From Vampirovibrio chlorellavorus (GTDB lineage Bacteria; Cyanobacteriota; Vampirovibrionia; Vampirovibrionales; Vampirovibrionaceae): a DNA stretch of 64,000 bases. Shown here piece by piece: positions 35,182-43,679 of this stretch. The translations under genes and the position numbers were made by a program. The DNA lies in contig NZ_QFWH01000006.1 of NCBI RefSeq assembly GCF_003149375.1, forward strand, positions 124,001 to 188,000. The letters run 5' to 3'. Each line of letters opens with the position of its first letter. The stretch's first letter is position 1. The notes below the pieces were generated by a model. That model made no database searches. It was not told the origin of the DNA and worked only from the letters and a program-made list of their open reading frames with translations.

Positions 35182-37029
35182 TCAGGCGTTTTTTTCCACG
35201 CCGGGGAAGTAGTTTTTACCGGTCATCCGGTAGGTCATGTAGTGCTGGGCCTTGGGAATAATGTAAGACAAGAGCAGGGTGCAAACGGCGTTGGAGGCCA
35301 ACCAGGCACCGGCCCGACCCCGAATGGATTTCTGCAGGACTTTTTCCAGTTTTTGGGGCGCTTGTTCCAGCCCTTCGGAGACAAAGGCCTTCTCCATGCT
35401 CTGAATAAATCCGAACATGGCCTCTGAGTTGATTTTCTTGGTCAAGTCCAGAAATTTTCCGGCTTGGGGGGCGTATTGCTCCGGTGCTTTGCTGAATACG
35501 GTTTTGACATTCTGGCCCGCGTCTTGCACCCATTTTTTAACGGCGTTTTGCCTTCTGGCGCTGCTGGAAGCCTGACCGTCAAAGGTGGGAATCCAGTGGC
35601 ATTCCTTGGCCAAATCCAAAAATAAATTGGGGGTCGGTTTTTTCTGCTCGAAGTGCTTCAACACGGCTTCGGTGAACTGTTGATCCAGTTGGTATTGCGC
35701 CTGCGGATTGCTGGCGTTCTTCAGGGTATTCAGTAATGTTTTATGGTCGCCCAGATCCATGGCCTTGGCCAGGTCATCCAGATGATTGCGGTATTGATCC
35801 GCAAAGTGCTGAGCGGTCAATGGGCCGTTGGGCAGCAAAAACTTGTCCCGCAGGTGCTTGGTGACGTCAAAACTCAGTTGGCTGTGGCTGTTTTTACCCA
35901 GCTTGTTGATAAAGAAACTTTGCAAGGCCTGCTGTCCCCAGTACAGGCAAGCAATGATACTCACTTCCCGGAAGGCGATTTCGAGCCGCTCCTGCCAATT
36001 CCGGGCCTTAATCACCCGTCCGCCGCTGATGGTTTGATCCACCAGCAAGGTGTTGGCCCGTTCGTTTTGCAAGAGGGCGGCGGCCAGATTGCCAGGCGCA
36101 TCCAGCAGTCCGCCAAAGCGAACCGCCGTGGGGGCAGTGCCAGATAGACCCGGACGGGCAGGGGGCAGCTGGCCAAAGGCCGTAGTGGCGGAAGCCGTGG
36201 CTAGACCAAAGGGGTTGTTTACGGGGGCTGGGCCATTGAAGGCTGCCCCACTTGGCCCGTTGGCGCTCAGTGGGGCGCTAAAGGTTCCGGCGGCCATAGG
36301 GTAGGGGGCAGCGACGGCGGCTGGCTGAACCGGACTACGGTTGAAGCCAGGAGCTGCGTTTTTATGCGTGTTCCAGCCCTGGAGTGGCTGAGGGGTCTGC
36401 TGAGGGGTTTGTTGTGGCCTGGCCTGCCCCGTTTTTTCCAGTTTTTTCCGGGTAAGCCACTGGTTAAAGGTGGGAATGCCCACGGCGATACCCACCACCG
36501 GAATCAGGGTGGCAAAGCCAAACTTCAGCAGGTTGGAGCGGTTGTAGCGGGCTTTTTTGCTCTGGTTGCCAATAACATCCAGCAAGTTGTCGTAAATCCG
36601 TTGGCCGGAGTGCTTGTGAACGGCCTCGGTAAACTTGCCGATCCGGTCGCTGAGGTGGCCTTTGGTATTGACCAGACTTTGGGCCGAAGGCGGGTTGAAG
36701 TGGGTTTTGAGCCATGATTGATTGGCCGGGGGCGCTTCGGTCTTTTTCAGCAAGGCGATGTCCATATCCGGCAGCGCAATAGCCTTCATGACATCTTTGG
36801 CCAGGTAGTCGTAAAACTTTTTCATCCAGTTGATGCCAAAGCCCCAGATGACCGTGGTGGCCACTTCTTCAATCAGCCGCTCCCGGCCGCCGTGCGGGTC
36901 CCGTTTGTACTCCATGTAAGTCCGGCCGCTGCTCTCCACGCTGTCCCGCAAGGCCAGGGACACCATGGAGGTGCTGTCGTCCATCTTGGTCAGGAAACCG
37001 TTGATCCGCTTGTCGAAGAGGTTGATCAT
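35182..37029 (-). CDS. Unrecognised 615-residue membrane protein
   Basis: The N-terminal 60 residues are charged (SGRTYMEYKRDPHGGRERLIEE) and lead into a hydrophobic segment (VATTVIWGFGINWM). A second hydrophobic segment is at about residues 190-210 (FATLIPVVGIAVGIPTF), then a Pro/Ala/Gly-rich linker of about 120 residues, further hydrophobic stretches and a C-terminal helix (ASNAVCTLLLSYIIP). No enzyme motif was found. ATG 37029 overlaps the stop of the upstream repeat-protein gene as ATGA and has AGAGGTGG upstream. Coupling to the repeat protein suggests a joint function. Function unknown. Confidence 0.75.
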   Translation of the reverse strand: MINLFDKRINGFLTKMDDSTSMVSLALRDSVESSGRTYMEYKRDPHGGRERLIEEVATTVIWGFGINWMKKFYDYLAKDVMKAIALPDMDIALLKKTEAPPANQSWLKTHFNPPSAQSLVNTKGHLSDRIGKFTEAVHKHSGQRIYDNLLDVIGNQSKKARYNRSNLLKFGFATLIPVVGIAVGIPTFNQWLTRKKLEKTGQARPQQTPQQTPQPLQGWNTHKNAAPGFNRSPVQPAAVAAPYPMAAGTFSAPLSANGPSGAAFNGPAPVNNPFGLATASATTAFGQLPPARPGLSGTAPTAVRFGGLLDAPGNLAAALLQNERANTLLVDQTISGGRVIKARNWQERLEIAFREVSIIACLYWGQQALQSFFINKLGKNSHSQLSFDVTKHLRDKFLLPNGPLTAQHFADQYRNHLDDLAKAMDLGDHKTLLNTLKNASNPQAQYQLDQQFTEAVLKHFEQKKPTPNLFLDLAKECHWIPTFDGQASSSARRQNAVKKWVQDAGQNVKTVFSKAPEQYAPQAGKFLDLTKKINSEAMFGFIQSMEKAFVSEGLEQAPQKLEKVLQKSIRGRAGAWLASNAVCTLLLSYIIPKAQHYMTYRMTGKNYFPGVEKNA

Positions 37030-37412
37030 GCCGCCACCTCTTCTGGCTCGATCCGTGCAGCCCGCATCCCCATTCCAAAAACAACTGGTGCCAAGCAACG
37101 CTCAGCACCAGTGTTTAACTGTTCAATTGTGGCAATCCCGAAGCTGATACCCCCTTGCAGGGAGATCGCACCGGAGAAAGAACCGGATTTCAGAGCGGCA
37201 GTGTATGCCACATCGTGCCGGTAGTTCCCCAGGGCTTGCTTTTGGCTTGACTTCAAGGCGGCAGTGTATGCCACGTCGTGCCGGTAGCTGCCCAAGGGCA
37301 GAACCTGACATGATTTCAAAGCGCCCGTGTAAGCCACATCATGCCGATAGGTTCCCAGGGGCAATGCCCGGGGCTCCTGCGGAATCGGTTGTGGGTACAG
37401 GGTGGGTGTCAT
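37026..37412 (-). CDS. Protein with three 21-residue YRHDVAYTAALKS repeats
   Basis: 128 residues. Residues 17-79 are three tandem units of 21 residues with the core LGxYRHDVAYTxALKS. The non-repeated tail contains a glycine-rich hydrophobic stretch (GAISLQGGISFGIA) and an acidic end. Codon differences between units, with most changes silent, indicate selection on the protein. It overlaps the start of the 615-residue gene by four bases. The family is not recognised; the repeats could be metal- or peptide-binding because each has an invariant His-Asp. Confidence 0.72.
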   Translation of the reverse strand: MTPTLYPQPIPQEPRALPLGTYRHDVAYTGALKSCQVLPLGSYRHDVAYTAALKSSQKQALGNYRHDVAYTAALKSGSFSGAISLQGGISFGIATIEQLNTGAERCLAPVVFGMGMRAARIEPEEVAA

Positions 37413-37824
37413 TGGATGACGGGTGTCCTTGATGGCGTGTGTGCTTATTAAGTCAAAAGACGCTGATTTTGTGCGTTATTTTGCGATTGTTTTTCGGGTT
37501 GATACAAGAAATCCCCGTTACGGGCTTTGGCAAGTGGGTGACGGGGATTCAATCTGAAGACTGGTTATTTTTTATGTTTCCAACTCAGCTTGAGCGCTCG
37601 CCACGCACTGATGATCGGCGCTGGCGTCGGGTGTGATTCAAAGCGTTCAGCTGGATAAATAACATGCTGTAAATCCTGGTAACTGTTTGAACTAAACAGA
37701 CTGGCTCAGTGTACATCGAGCTTGAATTGATGTCGTACTAGTAGACAAAAAGCATCCCCTTTTGTCAATCGCCAAATCTTGGCATAATAGAGTCTAGCGC
37801 ACGCAAGCGGACTTCAGGGGTTTT
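37413..37824. other. Divergent intergenic region upstream of cysE
   Basis: 412 bases. An open frame of 65 codons at 37439-37636 lacks a ribosome-binding site and homology and is not called. The cysE promoter is at its right end; no promoter was recognised for the repeat-protein gene on the minus strand. Confidence 0.4.
37762..37790 (+). promoter_or_regulatory. Promoter for cysE
   Basis: TTGTCA (37762-37767), 17-base spacer and TAATAG (37785-37790); CATAAT two bases earlier is an alternative -10 with a 15-base spacer. The cysE start is 34 bases further on. Confidence 0.5.
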
Positions 37825-38442
37825 ATGGTTCTATCCGACTTGATGATGAAAGGCCCTATGTTTATTCTTGAAGACATTGAGACGGTTTTGCAGCGAGATC
37901 CGGCGGCTCGCACCCGTCTGGAAGTGTTTCTGTGCTATCCGGGCTTGCATGCCATCTGGCTGCACCGCTTGAATCATGGCTTATGGGGCTGGGGCCTGAC
38001 CACGCTGGCACGGTTGGGGTCTCATGTGGCCCGTTTTCTGACCGGTATTGAGATACACCCCGCCGCCCGCATCGGAAGGCGCTTTTTTATTGATCACGGG
38101 CTGGGGGTGGTCATTGGGGAAACCACCGTGATTGGCGATGATGTGACCCTGTATCAGCAGGTGACCCTGGGGGGCACCGGTAGGGAGCGGGGCAAACGCC
38201 ATCCGACTCTGGAAAATGGCGTGGTGATCGGGGCGGGAGCAAAAGTGCTGGGCAATATCACCGTGGGCCAGGGGGCCCAGGTCGGTTCTGGTTCGGTGGT
38301 GATTAAAGACGTTCCCGCTGAGGCCACTGTGGTTGGGATTCCCGCTCGGGTCATTGCCCTGAACGGTAAACGGGTCACGGCATCTGTCCATGAGGCGGCT
38401 TTGGCCGGGGAAGGGCGTTCAGCCGAAGGGTTGGATCCCTGA
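37825..38442 (+). CDS. cysE: Serine O-acetyltransferase
   Basis: 205 residues. An N-terminal helical part with [21 protein letters not shown] is followed by a left-handed beta-helix with [21 protein letters not shown] (in parts) and [22 protein letters not shown]. It acetylates serine for CysK. ATG 37825 follows AGGGG. The short form without an extended N-terminal domain is common in Gram-positives and Cyanobacteria. cysK is at 5241-6206. Confidence 0.94.
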   Translation: MVLSDLMMKGPMFILEDIETVLQRDPAARTRLEVFLCYPGLHAIWLHRLNHGLWGWGLTTLARLGSHVARFLTGIEIHPAARIGRRFFIDHGLGVVIGETTVIGDDVTLYQQVTLGGTGRERGKRHPTLENGVVIGAGAKVLGNITVGQGAQVGSGSVVIKDVPAEATVVGIPARVIALNGKRVTASVHEAALAGEGRSAEGLDP

Positions 38443-38600
38443 GGAATTCTCAATATAGCTTTTGGGTAGGGGCTTTTTTGGAAAACCGAAGATAGTACGG
38501 TTTACTGAAGGGGGCAATTTGGATAAAGTCAATTGATGAAATTAATCGTCGTTTTCTAAGATAAATTGGGTCAGTTAGAAATTTGATTGCGTGGAAACCT

Positions 38601-40034
38601 GTGACCTTGAATCGTTCTCGTTTGGTATTAATGGCGTTGCTCTACCTTTGGGGTTGGCTATGTGCGTGGGCTTGTCCCGGGGCTTGGGCCGAAGGGGAGG
38701 AAGATCCCTTATGGAATCGGCCCTCGTTTGAGAAAAAGGTGTTTCGGGTCGGTCAGCGCATTTTAAGCGCCAACGGCATTCCCGATCGCATTGAATTCCT
38801 GGCCAGTCGGCTGGATATCCGAAACGCCTCTGCCAGCCGGTTCGGCGGCCCCAATACAGTGATTATTTACAAGGACATGCTGGATGTCATGGAGAGCGAT
38901 GATGAACTGGCCGCCGTGCTGTCTCATGAGATCGCCCATATCACCAAGCGGCATACCGGTAAAATCGTGCCTAAGCGATGGGCGGCCAAAACGGCTTTAT
39001 GGACGGCCTATACGGTGGGCGGAACGGCAGCTTCCGTTGCCACGGCGGGGCTGGCCGCGCCGGTGTTCATCGTGGGCGCTGCGGGGATTAAAAAAATGCA
39101 TCGAAATGGCATTGCCTTGACCGATCCCATCTCCCGGCCCTATGAGAAAGAGGCGGATTTGGTGGGCCTGGAGTATATGACCAAAGCCGGGTACAACCCC
39201 CTGGCTATGGAGTCTCTACTTCTGAAAGGGGCCGCCGATTCTGGGCCCGTGGCCAATTTCTTTTCCAGCCATCCCGGCGGCAGTGAGCGACTGGCTTATA
39301 TCCATGAAGCCATTCAGAGCCACTACCCTCAATATCTAGCGGATGCCAATGAATCGGCTGCCGATGCGAAAAATGCCGCCTTGCCCAAGGCAGGGGCAGT
39401 GTCTCCGGCTGACCCTGTGAAGATGGCTGCTCAGTTCTCGGCATTGGCAGAGGGGAAAGACAATCCGAATCACCAGCACGAGGGTTCAGTGCCCTCGTCG
39501 CAGGCTGCCCTGAACCCGTCTTCTCTGCCCGCCCGATCAAAGGCCCCTAGGCAGCAATCGGCATCTGCTCCGCAATCGGTGCCCGCTTCGCAATCGGTAT
39601 CCACGGGGGGAAGCCAGTCGGGGCCGGAAAAGTCTGTTCAATCCCCAGCGAAGAGTCCCGCAGCGCAACCGGTCGCTGCCTCCACAGCCTCTGCCTCTGT
39701 GGCTTCTTCTTCCCCCTCTAACGCCAAGGCCTTGTTTGCCAAGCCAGCCGCCCCGTCTGCTGGGCCCGGCCCCCATGAGCGTTCCGTGGCACAGGTTTTA
39801 TTGGGCTTGCAGCCGGATCAGCTTCGCATTTTGCGCATGCTGAGTCAGCACGGCTACCTGTCCCGGCAAGAGTTGGTAAACCAGATGGAATACGTGCCAG
39901 CCGATAGTTTGACCCAGCAGATCAATGCGCTGATTCAAAAGCGTCTGGTTCGTCTGCTGGGGGCGGAACCGGACGAGGTGATTGTGCTGACCGATTGGGC
40001 TGCCGAGGCCTTTCAACCCGCTTCAGCCCGATAA
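38601..40034 (+). CDS. Exported M48-family metalloprotease with C-terminal winged-helix-like domain
   Basis: About 477 residues. A signal peptide ends near GAWAEG. The zinc protease core has HEIAH in LSHEIAHITKRH and the third ligand in YEKEADLVGLEYM, as in BepA/HtpX-like M48 peptidases. A Ser/Ala/Gln-rich linker of about 130 residues follows. The last 80 residues (LRILRMLSQHGYLSRQELV in parts, then a LVRLLGAEPDEVIVLTD wing) look like a winged helix, odd in an exported protein. GTG 38601 has GGAAA upstream; TTG 38583 is possible. Confidence 0.82.
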   Translation: MTLNRSRLVLMALLYLWGWLCAWACPGAWAEGEEDPLWNRPSFEKKVFRVGQRILSANGIPDRIEFLASRLDIRNASASRFGGPNTVIIYKDMLDVMESDDELAAVLSHEIAHITKRHTGKIVPKRWAAKTALWTAYTVGGTAASVATAGLAAPVFIVGAAGIKKMHRNGIALTDPISRPYEKEADLVGLEYMTKAGYNPLAMESLLLKGAADSGPVANFFSSHPGGSERLAYIHEAIQSHYPQYLADANESAADAKNAALPKAGAVSPADPVKMAAQFSALAEGKDNPNHQHEGSVPSSQAALNPSSLPARSKAPRQQSASAPQSVPASQSVSTGGSQSGPEKSVQSPAKSPAAQPVAASTASASVASSSPSNAKALFAKPAAPSAGPGPHERSVAQVLLGLQPDQLRILRMLSQHGYLSRQELVNQMEYVPADSLTQQINALIQKRLVRLLGAEPDEVIVLTDWAAEAFQPASAR

Positions 40035-40179
40035 GGGACAGGCAGATGGTTTTGATGGGGGCGTTTGGGGCCTCTGTTATAAATCTTAACTTTTAGCAGG
40101 GTAAGTGCTGGCTAGATAGTCGCTTCATGATTTAAAATAGCTTTACTTAAGTTCAGGTTCTGAATGGAAGGGGTGACCT

Positions 40180-40665
40180 TTGGGACTCTCGGTTTGTCAT
40201 CAATCGCTTTGGGCCCGGCCAGTGCCGCATGCCGCCGCGCAATCACCGGGTCAGCAATCCCCAGGGAAGGATAGTGCCCAGTCGATCCAGCCCAAGGGAA
40301 AGGATTCTGCTGCCTTTGAGCAATTCAAGGCCCAGCGCTACGCGGAGATTCTCTCCCATGAACAAGCGCATCAGTCCGCCGCAGGGAGCTTGGGCGGTGG
40401 TATTCACATCGATTTTGACAGCAATGGGGTGGCTGTGGGTGGCCATGTGCCCATAAAAATTCCACCCCTGGATCCCAGCAATCCGGAAGCCTCTTACCAA
40501 AGCTATTGTCAGGTGCGGAACGCCGCCCTGGCTCCGGGGGATCCGTCCGGACAAGATTGCGCGGTGGCCTCCAAAGCACAGGCGCTGATGGGGCAGGCGC
40601 AGGTCCTGATGGCCCGCAAAAAGCAGAAGGCTCAAAAAATCGCCGAAGCCGGAACGCAGGATTGA
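40180..40665 (+). CDS. SprA-related putative metalloprotease (HEQAH)
   Basis: 161 residues of the SprA-related family (CJM1_0395-like). ILSHEQAHQSAAGSLGGGIH in parts, and VGGHVPIKIPPLDPSNPE carry the family pattern; HEQAH is a HEXXH-type site. Two Cys near the C-terminus (SYCQVRNAAL, QDCAVASKA) may form a disulfide. The start is TTG 40180 with AAGGGGTG upstream. The N-terminus is weakly signal-like. Activity has not been shown for this family to my knowledge. It lies 145 bases behind the M48 gene. Confidence 0.8.
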   Translation: MGLSVCHQSLWARPVPHAAAQSPGQQSPGKDSAQSIQPKGKDSAAFEQFKAQRYAEILSHEQAHQSAAGSLGGGIHIDFDSNGVAVGGHVPIKIPPLDPSNPEASYQSYCQVRNAALAPGDPSGQDCAVASKAQALMGQAQVLMARKKQKAQKIAEAGTQD

Positions 40666-40680
40666 TTTGCCAGAGCTGCT

Positions 40681-43668
40681 TTAACCCAATCTCAAAAAGC
40701 CCACCGGTAAGTCCTTAAAGACGTCCGACAGATTGAGGGCCTTTTGAGCATCATGGTTCACCGGTGCCAATGGCTCCAGGGTCAGCAGGTTGGTAACGGG
40801 TCGGTTCTGCAGAAAGTCCGGCAACAAGAGCTGAGTATTCTTCCAGACCCGCTTTCCGCAGGGCTGTCCGCTTTTGCGCAGGCCCAGCCAGGTATTTAAT
40901 CTAGGCACAGCCACAATGACGGCCTCCCCTTCCAGCCAGCGTACGAATGCCACCACGTGATCGCTGTAAATGCCACTGACCTCCAGAGGCAGGTAATGAC
41001 CTTGCTGAAATAAGGCTGGATGGGCCTGACGGTACCCCAGGACCTTGGCGATGAGATACTGTTTAATGCGCCCATCGCTCATGTCCCGGACGATTTCATC
41101 CAGCGGCTTTTGCAGGGTATGGGCATCCGGGGCCTCCAGAAGTGGGCGGAGCTGTGCCAGTTGGGCCTGACGCACGGCATAATCCACCGGGCGGCGATTG
41201 TCCGGGTCCACCAGACTTAAATCCCACAGTTCGCAACCCTGATACAGATCTGGCACGCCGGGGCAGGTCAGTTTCAGTAGGGTTTGAGAGAGGGCGTTAA
41301 ATTGCCCCAGCCGGGCGATTTGCCGCTGAAAAGGCAGAAAGCTGCGCATAAACAGCGGTGAGGGTTTTAATACCACGCCCCGAATAAAGGCTTGTAGCCC
41401 CGTTTCATAGGTATGGTTTGGGTTGATCCAGCTGGTATGGCGCTTGGCTTCGCGGGCCGCTTTTAACATGTATTGCTCCAGGCGTTCCGCCAACTGGGCC
41501 CTTTCCTCTTCTTTGGGGTTTTCAAAAGGCCAAATGCCAAGCAGGGTTTGGTAAAACAGATACTCATCGTTGGGACAGGGGGCCACCACATCATCTCCCG
41601 GCCTTTGCAGTAAATGCCGATGGATGCGACGCCAGGAGGTGAGATGCTTTTGCCACTCTTCCGGCATTTCCGACAACACGCTGATGCGGGCCCGCACATC
41701 TTCTGAGCGCTTGGTATCGTGCGTGGTGGTGCTTAGCAGGGTATGCGGCGTGCGTTGCAATCGCTGCTGATTGCGATAGTGGAAAGTAGCTGCCGAAATG
41801 CCAAAAACCGTGGGCTCCCCACCCACCTCATTGAGAGAAACGAGGCGATTGTAGCGGTAAAACGAGGTATCCTCAAGCCCCTTGGCCATTACCGGGCCGC
41901 TGTACTGCTGAAATTTCATGGCGAAATGGCAAACCGCAGCCCGAAATCGGGAGGCCTCGGTGACTTCCGGGGTAGTGGTGGACGAGACCCTGCGCGCATC
42001 TGCTGCACCTGGGGGCTGCGTCTCCGTGAGATGCTCCAGTTGGGCTTCCAGCAGCAGGATGGAGTGCAGAAAATCGTAAATGCTGGAGTCTATGGCCGTA
42101 CTGTGGCGTTTGGCCAGATTGATGGCCCAGTCAATGTATTCGCCGTCCTTCTTGCTGAGAGTCTCGTGGGTTACATAGGTTCGGTAGACCGGGAAGCAGG
42201 CCACCACTTCCATCAAGGCGCTGCGCAGGTTGTGCAGGGTAAAGTCTCGGGAACGCCAGTTCTGTTTACACAGCCGGTACAACTGCTGGGTCAGCACCCC
42301 CAGTTCACTGTTCAGGGTGGTGCGCATAATCAGTTTCTTGCACTCGTGGACCAGTGATTCAAAGTGGATGGGATGCCCCAGCGTTTTTTCATAAATGCGG
42401 GTCATTTCCTTTTCATGCTCTTGTTGTACGAACAAGCCATTGACGGTGTTGGCAAACTCGTATCCGGTGGTACCCTGTACCAGCCAGTTTTGAGGCAATC
42501 GCTCATAGGGGGCCAGAATTTTCTCAATGGCTACGTACAAGGGCAACCGTGGATCGCCCAGTTGCAAATCCGGTTCCAGGGACACATTCAGACGTTTGGC
42601 GGCCTCTATTTGCAATTGGTGAAAATAGGCGGCCGGGTCATACAGTCCATCGGGATGATCAATGCGCAGGCCGCTGATCCAGCCTTCTTCAATCAGTCGC
42701 AGGATGAGAGCGTGGGTTTCCGCAAACACCCGGGGATCTTCCACCCGCAGGGCGACCAGGTCATTGATATCAAAAAAACGCCGATAATTGATTTCATCGC
42801 TGGCCACCCGCCAGTTGGAGAGGCGGTAAACCTGCATTTCCAGCAGACGGTGCAATCGGTTCTGGTTGGTGATGTCTGGCAGGCGGGTTTGAAAGTCCTG
42901 CAAGGTTTCCTGAATGAAATTGAATATGTCAGGCGTGCTGTTGCCCAGGGCCAGCAAACGCCCCAGGCTGATATTCTTTTCCCGGATGCGCTCTTCTTTC
43001 TTTTCCCAGCAGCCTTCGGTTTCTATGGGCAAGCGCTCAAAGGCGGTCATAATGCTCTGATATTCCAGAAAGGCAGGGTTAGATTGCCCCAGTCGGGCCT
43101 CCAGCACCTCCAGGCGTTGCCCCAGAATGAGAGGATATGACACCGGGTTTACCGGAATGGTGTGTTCGTAATAGTCCAGCCAGAAGCGGGCGGTAGAGGG
43201 GTCAAACCGCAGCTGCAGCTCGCCGTTCTTCAGGACCTGACCATAGGAATCTCCCAGAATGGGCAGCAAAATCTTGTGTTTCAGGTCTTCCGTAAGCGGA
43301 TGCCAGTCGATGTCAAAATAATCGGCGTACAGGGAGGAAGTGCCGTTTTCCAGCAAATCCATCCACCACGGATTGTTTTGGGCAGCCCCCATGTGGTTGG
43401 GCACAATGTCCAGAATCAGGGACATCCCCTCCGCCTTCAGCGTTGAAGCCAGCTGGATAAATTCCTCGTAGCTTCCGATCTCCGAGCTAAGTTGCTGGTG
43501 ATTGCTGATATCGTAGCCGTGAGGACTGTTCTCCCGGGCTTGCAGCAGCGGAGAGGCATAGCAATGGCTGATGCCCAGTTGCTTGAGATAGGGAATGAGG
43601 GCAATGGCGTCCTGAAACCGGAACTCCCGGTTAAACTGGAACCGGTAAGTCGCCGTGGGAATACTTAC
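40681..43668 (-). CDS. treY: Malto-oligosyltrehalose synthase, with a non-standard start
   Basis: A GH13 enzyme that turns the reducing-end bond of malto-oligosaccharides into a trehalose linkage. DIVPNHMGA, LRIDHPDGLYDP and the C-terminal LTCPGVPDLYQG are intact. The first in-frame ATG (43425) would delete about 80 conserved residues that are clearly present in the DNA (IPTATYRFQFNREFRF, then SHCYASPLLQAR, HGYDI). No ATG, GTG, TTG or CTG occurs in that stretch. At 43668, where homologues have their Met, the codon is GTA, seven bases after AGGAAG; ATT 43662 is another option. A nine-A run near the end of malQ could also permit frameshifting into this frame. 995 residues from 43668. Confidence 0.88.
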   Translation of the reverse strand, partial: VSIPTATYRFQFNREFRFQDAIALIPYLKQLGISHCYASPLLQARENSPHGYDISNHQQLSSEIGSYEEFIQLASTLKAEGMSLILDIVPNHMGAAQNNPWWMDLLENGTSSLYADYFDIDWHPLTEDLKHKILLPILGDSYGQVLKNGELQLRFDPSTARFWLDYYEHTIPVNPVSYPLILGQRLEVLEARLGQSNPAFLEYQSIMTAFERLPIETEGCWEKKEERIREKNISLGRLLALGNSTPDIFNFIQETLQDFQTRLPDITNQNRLHRLLEMQVYRLSNWRVASDEINYRRFFDINDLVALRVEDPRVFAETHALILRLIEEGWISGLRIDHPDGLYDPAAYFHQLQIEAAKRLNVSLEPDLQLGDPRLPLYVAIEKILAPYERLPQNWLVQGTTGYEFANTVNGLFVQQEHEKEMTRIYEKTLGHPIHFESLVHECKKLIMRTTLNSELGVLTQQLYRLCKQNWRSRDFTLHNLRSALMEVVACFPVYRTYVTHETLSKKDGEYIDWAINLAKRHSTAIDSSIYDFLHSILLLEAQLEHLTETQPPGAADARRVSSTTTPEVTEASRFRAAVCHFAMKFQQYSGPVMAKGLEDTSFYRYNRLVSLNEVGGEPTVFGISAATFHYRNQQRLQRTPHTLLSTTTHDTKRSEDVRARISVLSEMPEEWQKHLTSWRRIHRHLLQRPGDDVVAPCPNDEYLFYQTLLGIWPFENPKEEERAQLAERLEQYMLKAAREAKRHTSWINPNHTYETGLQAFIRGVVLKPSPLFMRSFLPFQRQIARLGQFNALSQTLLKLTCPGVPDLYQGCELWDLSLVDPDNRRPVDYAVRQAQLAQLRPLLEAPDAHTLQKPLDEIVRDMSDGRIKQYLIAKVLGYRQAHPALFQQGHYLPLEVSGIYSDHVVAFVRWLEGEAVIVAVPRLNTWLGLRKSGQPCGKRVWKNTQLLLPDFLQNRPVTNLLTLEPLAPVNHDAQKALNLSDVFKDLPVGFLRLG

Positions 43669-43679
43669 GGCAGAGCTTC

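Noticed and set aside
37439-37636. 65-codon frame upstream of cysE
   Set aside because: No ribosome-binding site and no recognisable sequence; left as intergenic.
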